Of a DNA stretch of 64,000 nt, positions 7,903 through 17,300 are shown piece after piece; positions within the stretch are counted from its first letter, which is position 1, and each line of letters starts with the position of its first letter. Location: NCBI GenBank assembly GCA_016710785.1, contig JADJUE010000008.1, positions 109,912 through 173,911 of the forward strand. Reading direction: 5' to 3'. The notes below the pieces were generated by a model. That model ran no database searches and had not been told where the DNA came from. It saw nothing but the letters and a program-made list of their open reading frames with translations. Made by a program: the position numbers and the translations under genes. The stretch comes from Candidatus Epilinea brevis. GTDB taxonomy: Bacteria; Chloroflexota; Anaerolineae; Epilineales; Epilineaceae.

Positions 7903-9662
7903 GGCCGGATCGGATAGAACATGGGACCCGAATGGCAGGGGTAGCTGCGGGTGATCAGGCCGCCATCCTCGACCACCGACTCTGCCCAGCAGTATTCCGT
8001 GCCGGGTGTATCGTCGTTGGCCAACTGGGCCACATACCACAGCACCAGCGGCGCGGCGTCGCCGATGGCTTCACCCAGCGGCTCGATGAAGGTCTCAGGA
8101 CCCTGGCGATAACCCGTGTTGCAGCAGGGCCCAAGGGTCACGAGGTCGGACTCGCCCTCGTCGGGTGCATCGTGCTGCCGGGTGACGTAGACGAAGGCGT
8201 CGTCTCCTCGGCTGCCATCCCCCCAGGCTCCGGTGTTGGGCGCGACACGCCAGCCTCGCCCGTCTTCGCCCAGAATCCGGAACATGGCGCCGTCGGCATC
8301 GACCGCGCCGTCCGACTGCCGCCGCCAGTCCTCGCGCTCCCAGAGCTTCCAGGCGGCGCCGTCCCAGTCGCTGAAGCGCGCCTTGCCGGCGAGCGCGATC
8401 CGCGACACCGGCCGGTAGGTGCCGGTGTCGCCGCAACCGCGGCCGAGGCTGGTGGCCACGGGCCGGAAGCGGCCGTCCCGATAGAAGTGGTAGGCCTGCT
8501 CGTAGCTGTAGTTGCAGGGCTGCGGCCAGAGCTCGTTCCAGTAGGTCTGGATCAGGCTGAACCCCACCGTCCTGCCGTTCTCGACCAGGTCCACCACGCG
8601 CGGCGGCACCACCGCCACCACGGCCGCGTGGCTGAACTCGGGGCAGCCCACGGCGTCGCTGTAGCCGAAGCCCTCTTCGTTGGAGTAGCTGACATGCCAG
8701 TCGACCAGCTTGGCGCTGCGGACCACCGGCTGACCCTGATAGGCGACGTCGGCCACCTTGAGACCATCGGAGCGGGTGAGGCTGTAGCTGAGGGTCCAAC
8801 CGTCGCGCTCCAGGCGCCTGGCCTTGTCGCAGACCTCGCGCATCACCACTTCGTTCTGGATGCGCTTCTCGGTCACCGGCTCAGTGGCGCCCACTCGCGT
8901 CCAGCGCAGCCCCACCAGCCGGCCCTCGGTCAGGTCCACGATGGCCCAGAGCGCACCATCGCCCTCGATGAAGGTGGGCGCCACGCAGAGATGCTTGGAA
9001 CGTTCGCAGCGGCTCTGATTCAGCGCCGTCTTGGTGCCGGCCATGAGAGCCTCGTCGGCCGCCGGCTGCCGTCCGAGGGCCTCCGCCACGTCGGGGCTGG
9101 CGGCCGCGATCCGGGCGGCCAGATCCACCAGGTGCGACGGCAGGTCCGGCGCCGCCCCGGCCACGGGGTTGACCTGCAGCACCCGGCGAGCGCCCGTGTC
9201 CACGATGACCGCCAGGCTGAGGTTCAAGGCGAAGTTGTAGATCTCGACACGGTAGCAGGCCACCTCCCGACAGACCGCGATGGCCGGCAGGATATCGCCT
9301 TCGAGCAGCCGGTAGACGCCGAAGACCTCGCCGCGTAGGGGCTGCCCGTCGCGGCTGTCTCGAAAGGCCTCGCTCACCCGCGGCTCGCTGAGCGCCAGAT
9401 CCTGGGCCAGTTGCTGCCCCACATCCAGACCGGCCTCCAGGCGCAGCACGGGCGGATCGGCGGCCAACGCCGCCGTGGTCCGCTGCCGGTAGGCCTGCCA
9501 CTGGGGCACTTTCGCCGCGGGATTGCCGTCAGCTTCGGCCGGGGCCAGCCGCGCCTGCCCGAATTCAACGTCGTCCTGCGGATCGGGAGCCGGCGATGCC
9601 TGGCGACACGCCATCAGCGCGATCGCCAACGAGAGACAAAACAAACGCTGCATCAACATCAT
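7899..9662 (-). CDS. Lipoprotein resembling copper amine oxidase, copper ligands not conserved
   Basis: 587 residues. Start chosen at ATG 9662 because a TATGAT hexamer lies 6 nt upstream and the sequence then reads as a lipoprotein signal peptide (LFCLSLAIALMAC, Cys19); the much longer upstream reading is an overlap with the glycosyltransferase gene. In-frame ATGs at 9659 and 9653 are alternatives. The middle contains ALWAIVDLTEGRLVGLRW and GWTLSYSLTRSDGLKVADV, like the N3 and catalytic domains of copper amine oxidases, and a motif CNYSYEQ at the place of the topaquinone Asn-Tyr-Asp/Glu. The His-x-His copper ligand site seems replaced (GTYRPVSRI). Many Cys occur (PCNYSY, GPCCNTGY, TEYCWAE). 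Probably a non-catalytic or altered relative; assignment is by eye and tentative. Confidence 0.5.
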   Translation of the reverse strand: MMLMQRLFCLSLAIALMACRQASPAPDPQDDVEFGQARLAPAEADGNPAAKVPQWQAYRQRTTAALAADPPVLRLEAGLDVGQQLAQDLALSEPRVSEAFRDSRDGQPLRGEVFGVYRLLEGDILPAIAVCREVACYRVEIYNFALNLSLAVIVDTGARRVLQVNPVAGAAPDLPSHLVDLAARIAAASPDVAEALGRQPAADEALMAGTKTALNQSRCERSKHLCVAPTFIEGDGALWAIVDLTEGRLVGLRWTRVGATEPVTEKRIQNEVVMREVCDKARRLERDGWTLSYSLTRSDGLKVADVAYQGQPVVRSAKLVDWHVSYSNEEGFGYSDAVGCPEFSHAAVVAVVPPRVVDLVENGRTVGFSLIQTYWNELWPQPCNYSYEQAYHFYRDGRFRPVATSLGRGCGDTGTYRPVSRIALAGKARFSDWDGAAWKLWEREDWRRQSDGAVDADGAMFRILGEDGRGWRVAPNTGAWGDGSRGDDAFVYVTRQHDAPDEGESDLVTLGPCCNTGYRQGPETFIEPLGEAIGDAAPLVLWYVAQLANDDTPGTEYCWAESVVEDGGLITRSYPCHSGPMFYPIRP

Positions 9663-9668
9663 CTTTCT

Positions 9669-9674
9669 ATCATA
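9669..9674 (-). promoter_or_regulatory. Extended -10 TATGAT, leaderless-type
   Basis: On the minus strand TGGTATGAT stands 6 nt before ATG 9662. The TG dinucleotide one base upstream makes it an extended -10. It lies within the last codons of the glycosyltransferase gene, giving the lipoprotein-propeller pair its own promoter. Confidence 0.45.
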
Positions 9675-11019
9675 CCATAGGGGCAGCAACGCCATCCGGC
9701 TTCCCGGTCGGCGCCAGGCTCTCGATCCACCCGCAGGCGGCCGCCAGGCTGGATGCATTGTCCATTCGCCCGGCCAGCTCCCGACATTGGGCGGCCACCT
9801 CGCCGGAGGCCAGCAAAGCCCCCAACACCCTCGCCACCTCAGGGCCGCGGAACCGCGATACGGACAGGCTACGGGCCACCCCCAGCCGCTCCAGGCGCCA
9901 GGCGTTATCGAACTGATCAAAGGCCAGTGGCATGACCAACTGCGGGATTCCGGCCGCCAGCGCCTGGGCCATGGTCCCGATGCCGCCATGGTAGATGAGG
10001 GCGGCGGCGCGCGGCAGCAGCAGCCTCAGAGGCAGATAGCTGAAATGACGGACCTCAGACGGCAACCGGTCCGGCAACTGTTCGGGAAAACGACTGAGCA
10101 GGATGGCCCGCCGCCCCATACGACCAGCCGCATCCACCGCCGCCGCGAAGAATTGGTGGCCCTGCTTCATCGCCGAGCCCGGTGTGAAGACCAACGGAGC
10201 AGCGCCAGCGGCCAGGAAATCCTCCATGTCCAGAAGGGCGGCGGACTGCTCGGCCGTCGGAGCCACCTCCGACGGGTCGAATCGGACGAACCCGGCCAGA
10301 CGGACCTGTGGCGGCCAATCGGGCTGCGGGGGGGCAAACCAGTCCGGAAAGAGCCCGACGGTGCGCGTTTCGGAGAGGATCCAGCGGTCGAAGTGCCCGC
10401 GGACGGGCGGCAGATGCAGCTCGCGCCGCTGCGGTTCGATGGCCGGCACCACCACCGGATCAACGAAAAGGCGGTCGACGATCCGGTAATACCGGCGCTT
10501 CCAGGCGGGCGAAAGCCAATCCGGCAGGCGGATGCCGGCCAGGACCGGCGACTGGTACGCAGATCGCAGCATGCTGGGCTGCAGGAGTACCGTAGCCATG
10601 GGGACGCCCAGTTTCTCCTGGGCTACCCGCGCCCCAACGGTCAGGCAGGAGGCGGCCACCACCGTCCGCATGGGATCGGCGGCGGCGATGATGTCGTACA
10701 AGGGTCGCAGGAGAGGGGCCAGGCCTTCACGGGCGAGGAGCGGAAAGCTGCGCCGGGGATGCCACATGTCTGGATGGTCCAGCAGGTGGCTAAACGCCGC
10801 TTCGGTCCCCAAGGCGACAAAATCCAGTCCCATCGCCACCGTCAGATCGCGATAATGGTCGTTGGCCACCACGATGGCGCGGTGGCCGCGCGCCCGAAGC
10901 GCCCGACCCAAGGCCAGGACCGGGTAGATGTCGCCGGCGCTGCCCAGGGTCGGCAGCAGCACGTCGAGAGCATGGTCAATCATGGGTAGTTCGGCAGTGT
11001 CGTCCGGCTGGGCGGTCAT
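9670..11019 (-). CDS. UDP-glycosyltransferase (GT1/GT28, sterol-glucosyltransferase/MGT type)
   Basis: 449 residues, two-domain GT-B fold expected. The N-terminal domain starts DVLLPTLGSAGDIYPVLALG with ARGHRAIVVANDHYRDL; the C-terminal donor site is YLPLRLLLPRAAALIYHGG followed by GTMAQALAAGIPQLVMPLAFDQ, including the His and Gln/Asp that bind the UDP-sugar. No signal peptide or membrane span. It would glycosylate a lipid, sterol-like or polyketide acceptor in the cytoplasm; the acceptor cannot be told from sequence. No clear Shine-Dalgarno; the start ATG 11019 could alternatively be ATG 10980. Divergent from the response regulator gene. Confidence 0.85.
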   Translation of the reverse strand: MTAQPDDTAELPMIDHALDVLLPTLGSAGDIYPVLALGRALRARGHRAIVVANDHYRDLTVAMGLDFVALGTEAAFSHLLDHPDMWHPRRSFPLLAREGLAPLLRPLYDIIAAADPMRTVVAASCLTVGARVAQEKLGVPMATVLLQPSMLRSAYQSPVLAGIRLPDWLSPAWKRRYYRIVDRLFVDPVVVPAIEPQRRELHLPPVRGHFDRWILSETRTVGLFPDWFAPPQPDWPPQVRLAGFVRFDPSEVAPTAEQSAALLDMEDFLAAGAAPLVFTPGSAMKQGHQFFAAAVDAAGRMGRRAILLSRFPEQLPDRLPSEVRHFSYLPLRLLLPRAAALIYHGGIGTMAQALAAGIPQLVMPLAFDQFDNAWRLERLGVARSLSVSRFRGPEVARVLGALLASGEVAAQCRELAGRMDNASSLAAACGWIESLAPTGKPDGVAAPMV

Positions 11020-11326
11020 GGCGTTCTCGAAATCCGCGCGGGAGGGTAACGTTCAATTCGATAGGGTTGTATTCTAACGCCGGGGACCAGACCACGGTTA
11101 ATGTCAGGGCGACGGCGGCTTCGGGGCCTTCGGCGTCGCAACCGAAGCGCCACACCCTGGGCCTCCCGCGCCGAGCGCCGGTCAGCTTCTTCAGTCTTGG
11201 CTGGTTACCTTACGCTTGCGTCACATCCTGTCAGCCTCTCTAACGAGCCATCGCGGCCTGCCGTTGACCGCCAGACAGCTGCCGCCGCCATTCGGGCCCC
11301 GGGCAGCGTTGCAGGCGCGGATACCT
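11020..11326. other. Divergent intergenic region, no gene seen
   Basis: 307 bp between the glycosyltransferase and the response regulator. On the minus strand a TAGAAT -10-like hexamer (near 11070) is preceded at 19 bp by TTAACC and may drive the glycosyltransferase. No open frame with coding character was found; an in-frame TTG extension of the response regulator from 11216 has no family match. Confidence 0.4.
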
Positions 11327-12079
11327 ATGCCCTCCATCCTGGTCGTCGACGACGAGCCCAGCATCATCGACCTTGCGACCCTCTACCTTGAAGGGGAGGG
11401 TTTTTCTGTGCGCCGCGCCGCTACGGGCGGCGAGGCCCTGGACCAGGTCGCGGCCGAACGGCCGGATCTGGTCGTCTTGGACGTGATGCTCCCGGGAATG
11501 AGCGGTTGGGAGGTCTGCAAGGCGCTGAGAGCGCAGTATGGGCAGCTCCCCGTGATCATGGTCACGGCGCGCGGCGAGGAGGTGGACCGCGTGGTGGGGC
11601 TGGAGTTGGGTGCGGACGATTACGTGGTCAAACCCTTCCACGGCCGCGAGCTAGTGGCCAGGGTGCGCGCCGTCCTTCGCCGCGCCGATTGGGGGAATGC
11701 GACCGGCAACGAGGTCGACGGACCCCATCCGCTGGTCCTGGGTGACGTGACCATCGACCCTGCGGGCCGCACGGTGACCGTAGCCGGACGAGCGGTCGGC
11801 TTTCGGGCCCGGGAGTTTGAATTGCTCTGGCATCTGGCGCGCCATCAAGGCATCGCCCTCAGCCGCAGCCAACTGCTGGAGCAGGTATGGGGCTACGATT
11901 TCCTGGGTGAGAGCCGCACGGTGGACGTGCATGTCGCCCACGTGCGGCAGCATCTGGCCGACTCGCGCAGCGTGAGCATCGAGACCATCTGGCGCGTTGG
12001 CTACAAGCTGGTGGTCAATGCCGCGTCCCAAACACCGGAATGGTCGGCAACACGCCCGGAACGCAACGGTCGCGGCTAG
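11327..12079 (+). CDS. OmpR/PhoB-family response regulator
   Basis: 250 residues. Receiver domain with acidic pair D8/D9, phosphoacceptor D52 (VVLDVMLPGMSGWEV), T80 and K102 (VKPFHGREL), followed by a C-terminal winged helix (FRAREFELLWHLARHQG..SRSQLLEQVWGYDF..RTVDVHVAHVRQHL). ATG 11327 is taken because MPSILVVDDEP is the usual receiver start; the region upstream is not conserved. Followed 121 bp later by its probable partner kinase. Target genes unknown. Confidence 0.92.
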   Translation: MPSILVVDDEPSIIDLATLYLEGEGFSVRRAATGGEALDQVAAERPDLVVLDVMLPGMSGWEVCKALRAQYGQLPVIMVTARGEEVDRVVGLELGADDYVVKPFHGRELVARVRAVLRRADWGNATGNEVDGPHPLVLGDVTIDPAGRTVTVAGRAVGFRAREFELLWHLARHQGIALSRSQLLEQVWGYDFLGESRTVDVHVAHVRQHLADSRSVSIETIWRVGYKLVVNAASQTPEWSATRPERNGRG

Positions 12080-12187
12080 CACAGCTGGTCGCTCGGCGTC
12101 AGCCCTGCGGCCCGTCGCGACGCGCCCCATACTCAGGCGAAGCTCATCGCCCAGGGTCCGCCTGACACTTTGCTAACATCGCCGGTG

Positions 12188-12193
12188 TACACT
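12188..12193 (+). promoter_or_regulatory. -10 hexamer TACACT, leaderless-type
   Basis: TACACT lies exactly 7 nt before ATG 12201 with no Shine-Dalgarno in between. A CTGACA is ~20 bp upstream of it. It suggests the kinase is transcribed from its own promoter in addition to any read-through from the regulator gene. Confidence 0.5.
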
Positions 12194-12200
12194 GCGGACC

Positions 12201-13808
12201 ATGAGCATCTCCTCATCGGCAGCGACCCCTCCCCCTACGGCAGCCGGTGGCGCCAGTAGCCTGCGCCGCCGACTCCTGGTCAGCTACGCGCTGGTCATTG
12301 GCGTTTCCGTCGTCCTGTCCTCCTTGGCCTCGCTGTTGCTGTTCGCCCGTCGCGCCGGGCAGGAGGTCTGGCGGGACCTTGCGGACCAGGCCGCCACCTT
12401 GGCCAACACGGTGGAGACCTTGTCCCTGGCCGAGTCGCCGACGCCGCCGGACATCCTGGCCGGCCTCTTCGCCGACGCCCGGCTGCGCGAATCCGGCCAA
12501 CCGATTCTGGTGCTGGACGCCTCAGGGCATCCCTTGGCCAGCCTGCATCCCCCGCCTCCGGCGCCGCGCCGCCGGCCGTCGGGACCGGGCGGATTCCTGC
12601 GCGGCGTTCGACGCCCCGTGGACCCGGATGCCCTGTTCCCGCCCTTGGAGCCGACCGCCGACGGCCGGCCGGCGACAGCGGCGCTGATCACCGCAGCCCG
12701 AAGGCGGCTCATCTACGCCACCTTGGCGCTTCCGGAGACCATCGCGCCTGCCTTCACGGCCCTGCTGCCCATCCAATCGAACCGGACGGCACGGCATCTG
12801 GCCATCGTCTATCCCCAACTGAACCTGGCCGGAGCGCTGCGCGGCATGCTGCCCTCGGTGCTGCTGGTGGGCGTGGCGGCACTGCTGCTGGCGTCGCTCC
12901 TGGCCGTCGCGCTGGCCGGATCCATCACCCGACCGGTCGGAGAGCTGACCGCGGCCACAGTCCGCGTGGCCTCCGGTGACTACACCGCGCGGGTGCGCCC
13001 CGCGCGGGACGGCGAGCTGGCCAACCTGGGAGCGGCCTTCAACCAGATGGCGACGCGGGTGCAGGAGGCGGATGCCCGGCAGCGGGATTTCGTGGCCAAT
13101 GTGTCGCATGACCTGCGCACCCCGTTGACCACTGTCCGCGGCTTTGCCCGAGCCTTGGTGGATGGCACCGCCCGCACGGAGGATCAGCGGCGGCGGGCGG
13201 CCGAAGCCATCGACACGGCGAGCGAACGCATGGCCGGCCTGGTGGAGTCGCTCCTGGAGCTGGCCCGCCTGGAAGGGCGCGCCGCCGCCGCCGGGACGCT
13301 GAGCATGGGCAATGAACGCCTGGCGCCGCTTCTGACGGCTGCAGTGGCTGCCGTCCAGGGCGTCTCCATGATTATGGGCGTCGAGATCGGCATCGACTGC
13401 CCGGAAGACCTGGCCATCCGCGCTGATCGGGATTGGCTGGGCCGGGCCTTGGGCAACGTGCTGGATAACGCGCTGCGTTTCAGCCCGCGCGGCGGGACCG
13501 TCCGGATCCGCGCCGCGCGGCGGCAGGCAAGCGGCCGCGGCCCGGCGGCGGTCGACATCAGCGTGCAGGACCAGGGGCTCGGCATCGCCGCCGCGGATCT
13601 GCCGCGCGTCTTCGAGCGCTTCTACCGCGGCGACCCGGCCCGGCGGGCCGGCGGCAGCGGGCTGGGCCTGGCCATCGCCAAGGAGATCGTGGAGGCCCAT
13701 GGCGGCCGCATCGCGATCAGCAGCGAGGCCGGCGAGGGGACGCAGGTCGTCATCAGCCTGCCGGAAGGCGACTCGGGCGGGCTTGGCCCGGCACCAGAAG
13801 CGGCCTAG
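12201..13808 (+). CDS. Sensor histidine kinase (HAMP-HisKA-HATPase)
   Basis: 535 residues. First membrane helix at about residues 28-50 (LLVSYALVIGVSVVLSSLASLLLF), an extracytoplasmic sensor of ~160 residues with a Pro/Arg-rich insert, second helix at about 210-235, then HAMP (SITRPVGELTAATVRVASGD). The phosphoacceptor is H303 in FVANVSHDLRTPLTTVRGF. ATP-binding boxes are present: N box GNVLDNALRFSP, G1 DQGLGI, F box FERFYRG, G2 GGSGLGLAIAKEIVEAHGG. Pairs with the OmpR-type regulator upstream. The signal sensed cannot be inferred. Confidence 0.92.
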   Translation: MSISSSAATPPPTAAGGASSLRRRLLVSYALVIGVSVVLSSLASLLLFARRAGQEVWRDLADQAATLANTVETLSLAESPTPPDILAGLFADARLRESGQPILVLDASGHPLASLHPPPPAPRRRPSGPGGFLRGVRRPVDPDALFPPLEPTADGRPATAALITAARRRLIYATLALPETIAPAFTALLPIQSNRTARHLAIVYPQLNLAGALRGMLPSVLLVGVAALLLASLLAVALAGSITRPVGELTAATVRVASGDYTARVRPARDGELANLGAAFNQMATRVQEADARQRDFVANVSHDLRTPLTTVRGFARALVDGTARTEDQRRRAAEAIDTASERMAGLVESLLELARLEGRAAAAGTLSMGNERLAPLLTAAVAAVQGVSMIMGVEIGIDCPEDLAIRADRDWLGRALGNVLDNALRFSPRGGTVRIRAARRQASGRGPAAVDISVQDQGLGIAAADLPRVFERFYRGDPARRAGGSGLGLAIAKEIVEAHGGRIAISSEAGEGTQVVISLPEGDSGGLGPAPEAA

Positions 13809-13872
13809 GATTCGGGAGGTCTATTTTCCGGCGCCGCAGGTATCGCGGCCCGGCCAAGCAAAGAGGCAGCAG

Positions 13873-14319
13873 ATGAAGCCCTTCGGCGTCGACGCAGCAG
13901 GCACCCTGGCCATCCTCACCGTCATGGTCGACCGCTTGGGCGAGCTCCTGGAAGGCCGGGATCTCACCCGCACCGTCGTCATCGAAACCGGGGGACGCAC
14001 CCTGCGCCCGGCGATGACTCTGGGGCTGATCCTGGAGACGGAGCAGGCCCTGGGCGCGGCTGACAGTGGCCTCTCCGCGGAGGGGCAGCAGGCGCTCGTC
14101 GGCCTGCGCACCCGCCGCGAAGCCCACCGGGACTTTCACCGCGAGATCTATGAGGCGCGGCTGCGGCGGGAGATGAAGAGCCTGGAGGACAGCGGGCGCT
14201 GGGCGCGAGGGGAGCGCCAGGCGACCGATGAGCGCGATCCCCAGGAGGATGAGGCCGCGGCCAACCGCCGCGCGCGCTTCAACCTGCTGGCGATGGCGTT
14301 GGCGCAGGTGAAGCGCTGA
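13873..14319 (+). CDS. Small cytoplasmic protein of unknown function, downstream of the kinase
   Basis: 148 residues. ATG 13873 follows an AGAGG 6-7 nt upstream; a longer frame exists but would lie within the kinase gene. No membrane segment or signal peptide. The N-terminal half (TLAILTVMVDRLGELLEGRDLTR) looks helical, followed by a short beta segment TVVIETGGRTLRPAM and then a charged helical region rich in Arg/Glu (REAHRDFHREIYEARLRREM). I recognise no family. The position 64 nt behind the kinase and before a terminator suggests it is the last gene of the two-component operon. Confidence 0.6.
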   Translation: MKPFGVDAAGTLAILTVMVDRLGELLEGRDLTRTVVIETGGRTLRPAMTLGLILETEQALGAADSGLSAEGQQALVGLRTRREAHRDFHREIYEARLRREMKSLEDSGRWARGERQATDERDPQEDEAAANRRARFNLLAMALAQVKR

Positions 14320-14345
14320 GCGATGCCTGTTGATTCCGACAGGAA

Positions 14346-14378
14346 GCCGTGGCACGAGCAGGATGCCCGCGCCACGGC
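14346..14378 (+). terminator. Hairpin between convergent genes
   Basis: GCCGTGGC and GCCACGGC form a perfect 8-bp stem with a 17-nt loop, between the end of the small unknown gene and the end of the cytochrome gene. There is no T tract, so its role as a terminator is inferred from position. Confidence 0.4.
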
Positions 14379-14392
14379 CATGAGGATGAGGA

Positions 14393-17300
14393 TCAGGGTC
14401 GGTAGGTCAACGTGAGCACCGGCCCGGCGCTGCGGCGGTTTTCCTCCCAGCGCCGGAAGCTCAGCAGGGGGCTGACCCGGCTGCTCGTCAGCCGCAACGC
14501 GTAGCCATGGTCCTGCTGGGGATGCTCCAGCCAGAAGCGAAAGGCCTGTGTCACCTGCTCACCGGCAAAGCGCACCGGGGCGTTGACCATGGGCACATTC
14601 AAGGTCAGGTCGGGCTCGCCGGCCAGATCCCATTCACCGTCGTAATCCGCCACCCGGTTGCCCGCGCTGCCCAGCTTGCTCGCACCGGCCTGGTTCCAGG
14701 GCTTGTCCGGATGGCTGTGGTCCCGCCAGGTAGGCCCGCCGGTGGGGTTCTGGTTCCAGTCGCCGCCCGACACCGGGTCTGACCAGGACTGCAGGACGCG
14801 GCGGATCTCCACCGCCTGGGCATCGCCCGCCCAGCCGGTAGCGCTGAAGGACGCCGCCACCAGACGGTCATCGACGGTCAGGCCCGCCTCCTGCTTCATC
14901 GCTGCCTGCCATTCGAAGCGCACGAAACCGGGAATGCGCGCGTCGCCGGCGATGTTCAACTGCAGACGGTCGTTGGACCAGGTGGCCAGGCCGGGGCCGA
15001 CCGGGCTGGCATCGTGGACCGGGATGGTCAGGTTCTCATAGCCGCTGGCGCCCAGGGTGACCGTGAGCAGCTCGCCCACCTCGAAGCGGGGCTGGTTGGC
15101 GTCGGCGGCACCGATCAGCACATTGGCCACCCCCCCCGATGCCTGGTCCGCCAGGTCGCGGATGGCACCGGTCACCTGCAGACGGTAGGCCTCGCCCACG
15201 GCCAGCTGGGTGGTCAGAGAGACGCGGTCGCCATTTTGAGCGTCCCAGGCCACGGAGGACACGGGCATCGCCTGGCCGTCCCGCTGGCGGACGACCCGCC
15301 AGCCGGACGGATCGGCGGCGGCCGCCCGGTCGACGGCCTCGGAGAACCAGACCTCGAGTCGGGTCAAGGAGGTCACGGACACCCGGGCGATCTGCGGCGG
15401 GGTGCGGTCGCGCAGGCTGCGAACATCAGCGGCCTTCAAGCTGCCGTCGATAGAGCCGAGGAAGGCCTCCAGGTCCGCCCGCTGGCGGCCGGAGAGTTGG
15501 GCGACGGCACCATGCGGGGCAGGACGACCGGCGCTGCCCAGGTCTTCGACGACATCGCTGAGGGTGGCCGCCCAAGCACTCACCCCATCGTAGGGCGCCG
15601 TGTCCCATACGCCCACCAGCGTCGCGGTGTTGACGCACCACAGGCATCTGCCGCGTCGGCCGCTGTCGTTCAGCTCCTTCTCGTTGCTGTCGCGCCGACG
15701 CCCGATGTCATGGAAGCCGTGGTCCAGGAAGGCCGTCTCCGGCACATGGCAGCCGGCGCAGTCGGCATCGGCCGGCTTGCGCTGCGGGTCGGCGCCCAGG
15801 AAGCTGGCCGCGCCGCGCACGGCGGCTTCGCTCAGCTGGCCGTCGGCCTGCCGGTAGGGGCTGCGCGGCAGGGCCTTGAGGTTCATCAGGTAGGCCGCCA
15901 GGCTGTCCAGCTCGACGTTGCGGCCGCCGTTGGCCGGACCGAGCTCCGGCTGCGCGGCCTGGCCCAAGAAGCCTTTGGCGCCCATGAGGGGGCTCGTGAA
16001 GGTATGTTCGAAATCCTGGATCTCGTCGCGATCCCCGCTGTGGTGCAGCTGGCCCCAGCCATACTTGCTGTCGCGCTGGCCAGAGTTGAAGGTGTCCCCC
16101 AAGCCCAGCAGGGTCTGCACGTTACGCATCCCATGTCCCTGGCCGGCCGTCCCGTTCGGCAAGGCGTGGAAGGCCCAGCTGCGCCCGTCATGCTCGGCGT
16201 TGATGTGACAGGTGGCGCAGCTGACCTTCTCGTTGACCGAGATGCGGGGGTCGGCGCTGGTGTAGAAGAGGGTGCCGCCGGTGCGCAGGGTTCGCAGGGC
16301 GATGGGGCTCCAGGCTTCGGGCGCCCCCACGATCATACGCTGGCGCTCCCGGGGCCGGGCGGGGTCGCTCAGATCCACCTCGGAGACATCCCAGCTGTAG
16401 CTGTTGTAGGTGTAGGCCAGGGCCTTCGTGGGATGGGCGACCAAACCCATGGGCCGCTTGCCCACGCGCACCTCCGGCAGGCCGGGGGCGTTCTTGTCGG
16501 TCTTCGACTTGATCGGCGCCGTGTCGGCGGGCATGAGGATCAGCTCGTCGCTCTGCTCGGCCAGCAAGGCGGTGTACAGGCGATCGCCCACACGGCTGAA
16601 GCCGATGTCCACCAGACCGGAGACGGTGGCGTTCCAGCCGTAGCCGATCCAGGGAGGATTGTTGTCGCCCTTGGTGGGGTCGTGGACCTGCGGGGCGGTC
16701 AGGATGACCTTGTCATCGACGCTCAGCTTGTGCGTGCCCAGATCGAAGCGCCGCAGGCTGGCCTCGATGGTGGAATCCGGGGTGTAGCGATCCGGATGCA
16801 TGTTGTGGTACTGGCTGGGAATCCACAGCTGGTTCTTATCGCCGGGGAAGCGCGCCGGATGGCCACGGAAGTTCAGGTAGCCGCCCTCCGCCACGTTGTG
16901 CTCGGCGACGGGGTCGCTGAGCTTGCCGGGATCGCGCGGCGAGGCGGCGAAGAACCACAGATGGCTGCTGACCTTGGGACCGCCCTCGCCGAAGGTGACG
17001 CCGGTGATGTGCGGATGCTCGTCGTCGGGGTAGAGATGGGTGACCCAGGCCTCCTGGTTGCCCGTCCAGGCGATGCCGAAGGGCGAACGGAAGACGGGCG
17101 CCAGCCGGATCTGGTCGCGGCTGCTGGTGTTGATGGCGATCAATGACTCGGCGCGGATGCAGCTGACCAGGGCCCAGCCCTGCCGCCCGTCCACCGGCGG
17201 CGAGAGGGCGATGCCATAGGGCCCGCAGCCCCAGGGCAGCTGGAGGGTGGCCTTCATCGCGCCGCTCACGCCATCGAGCACATACACCCGATCCGTGTCA

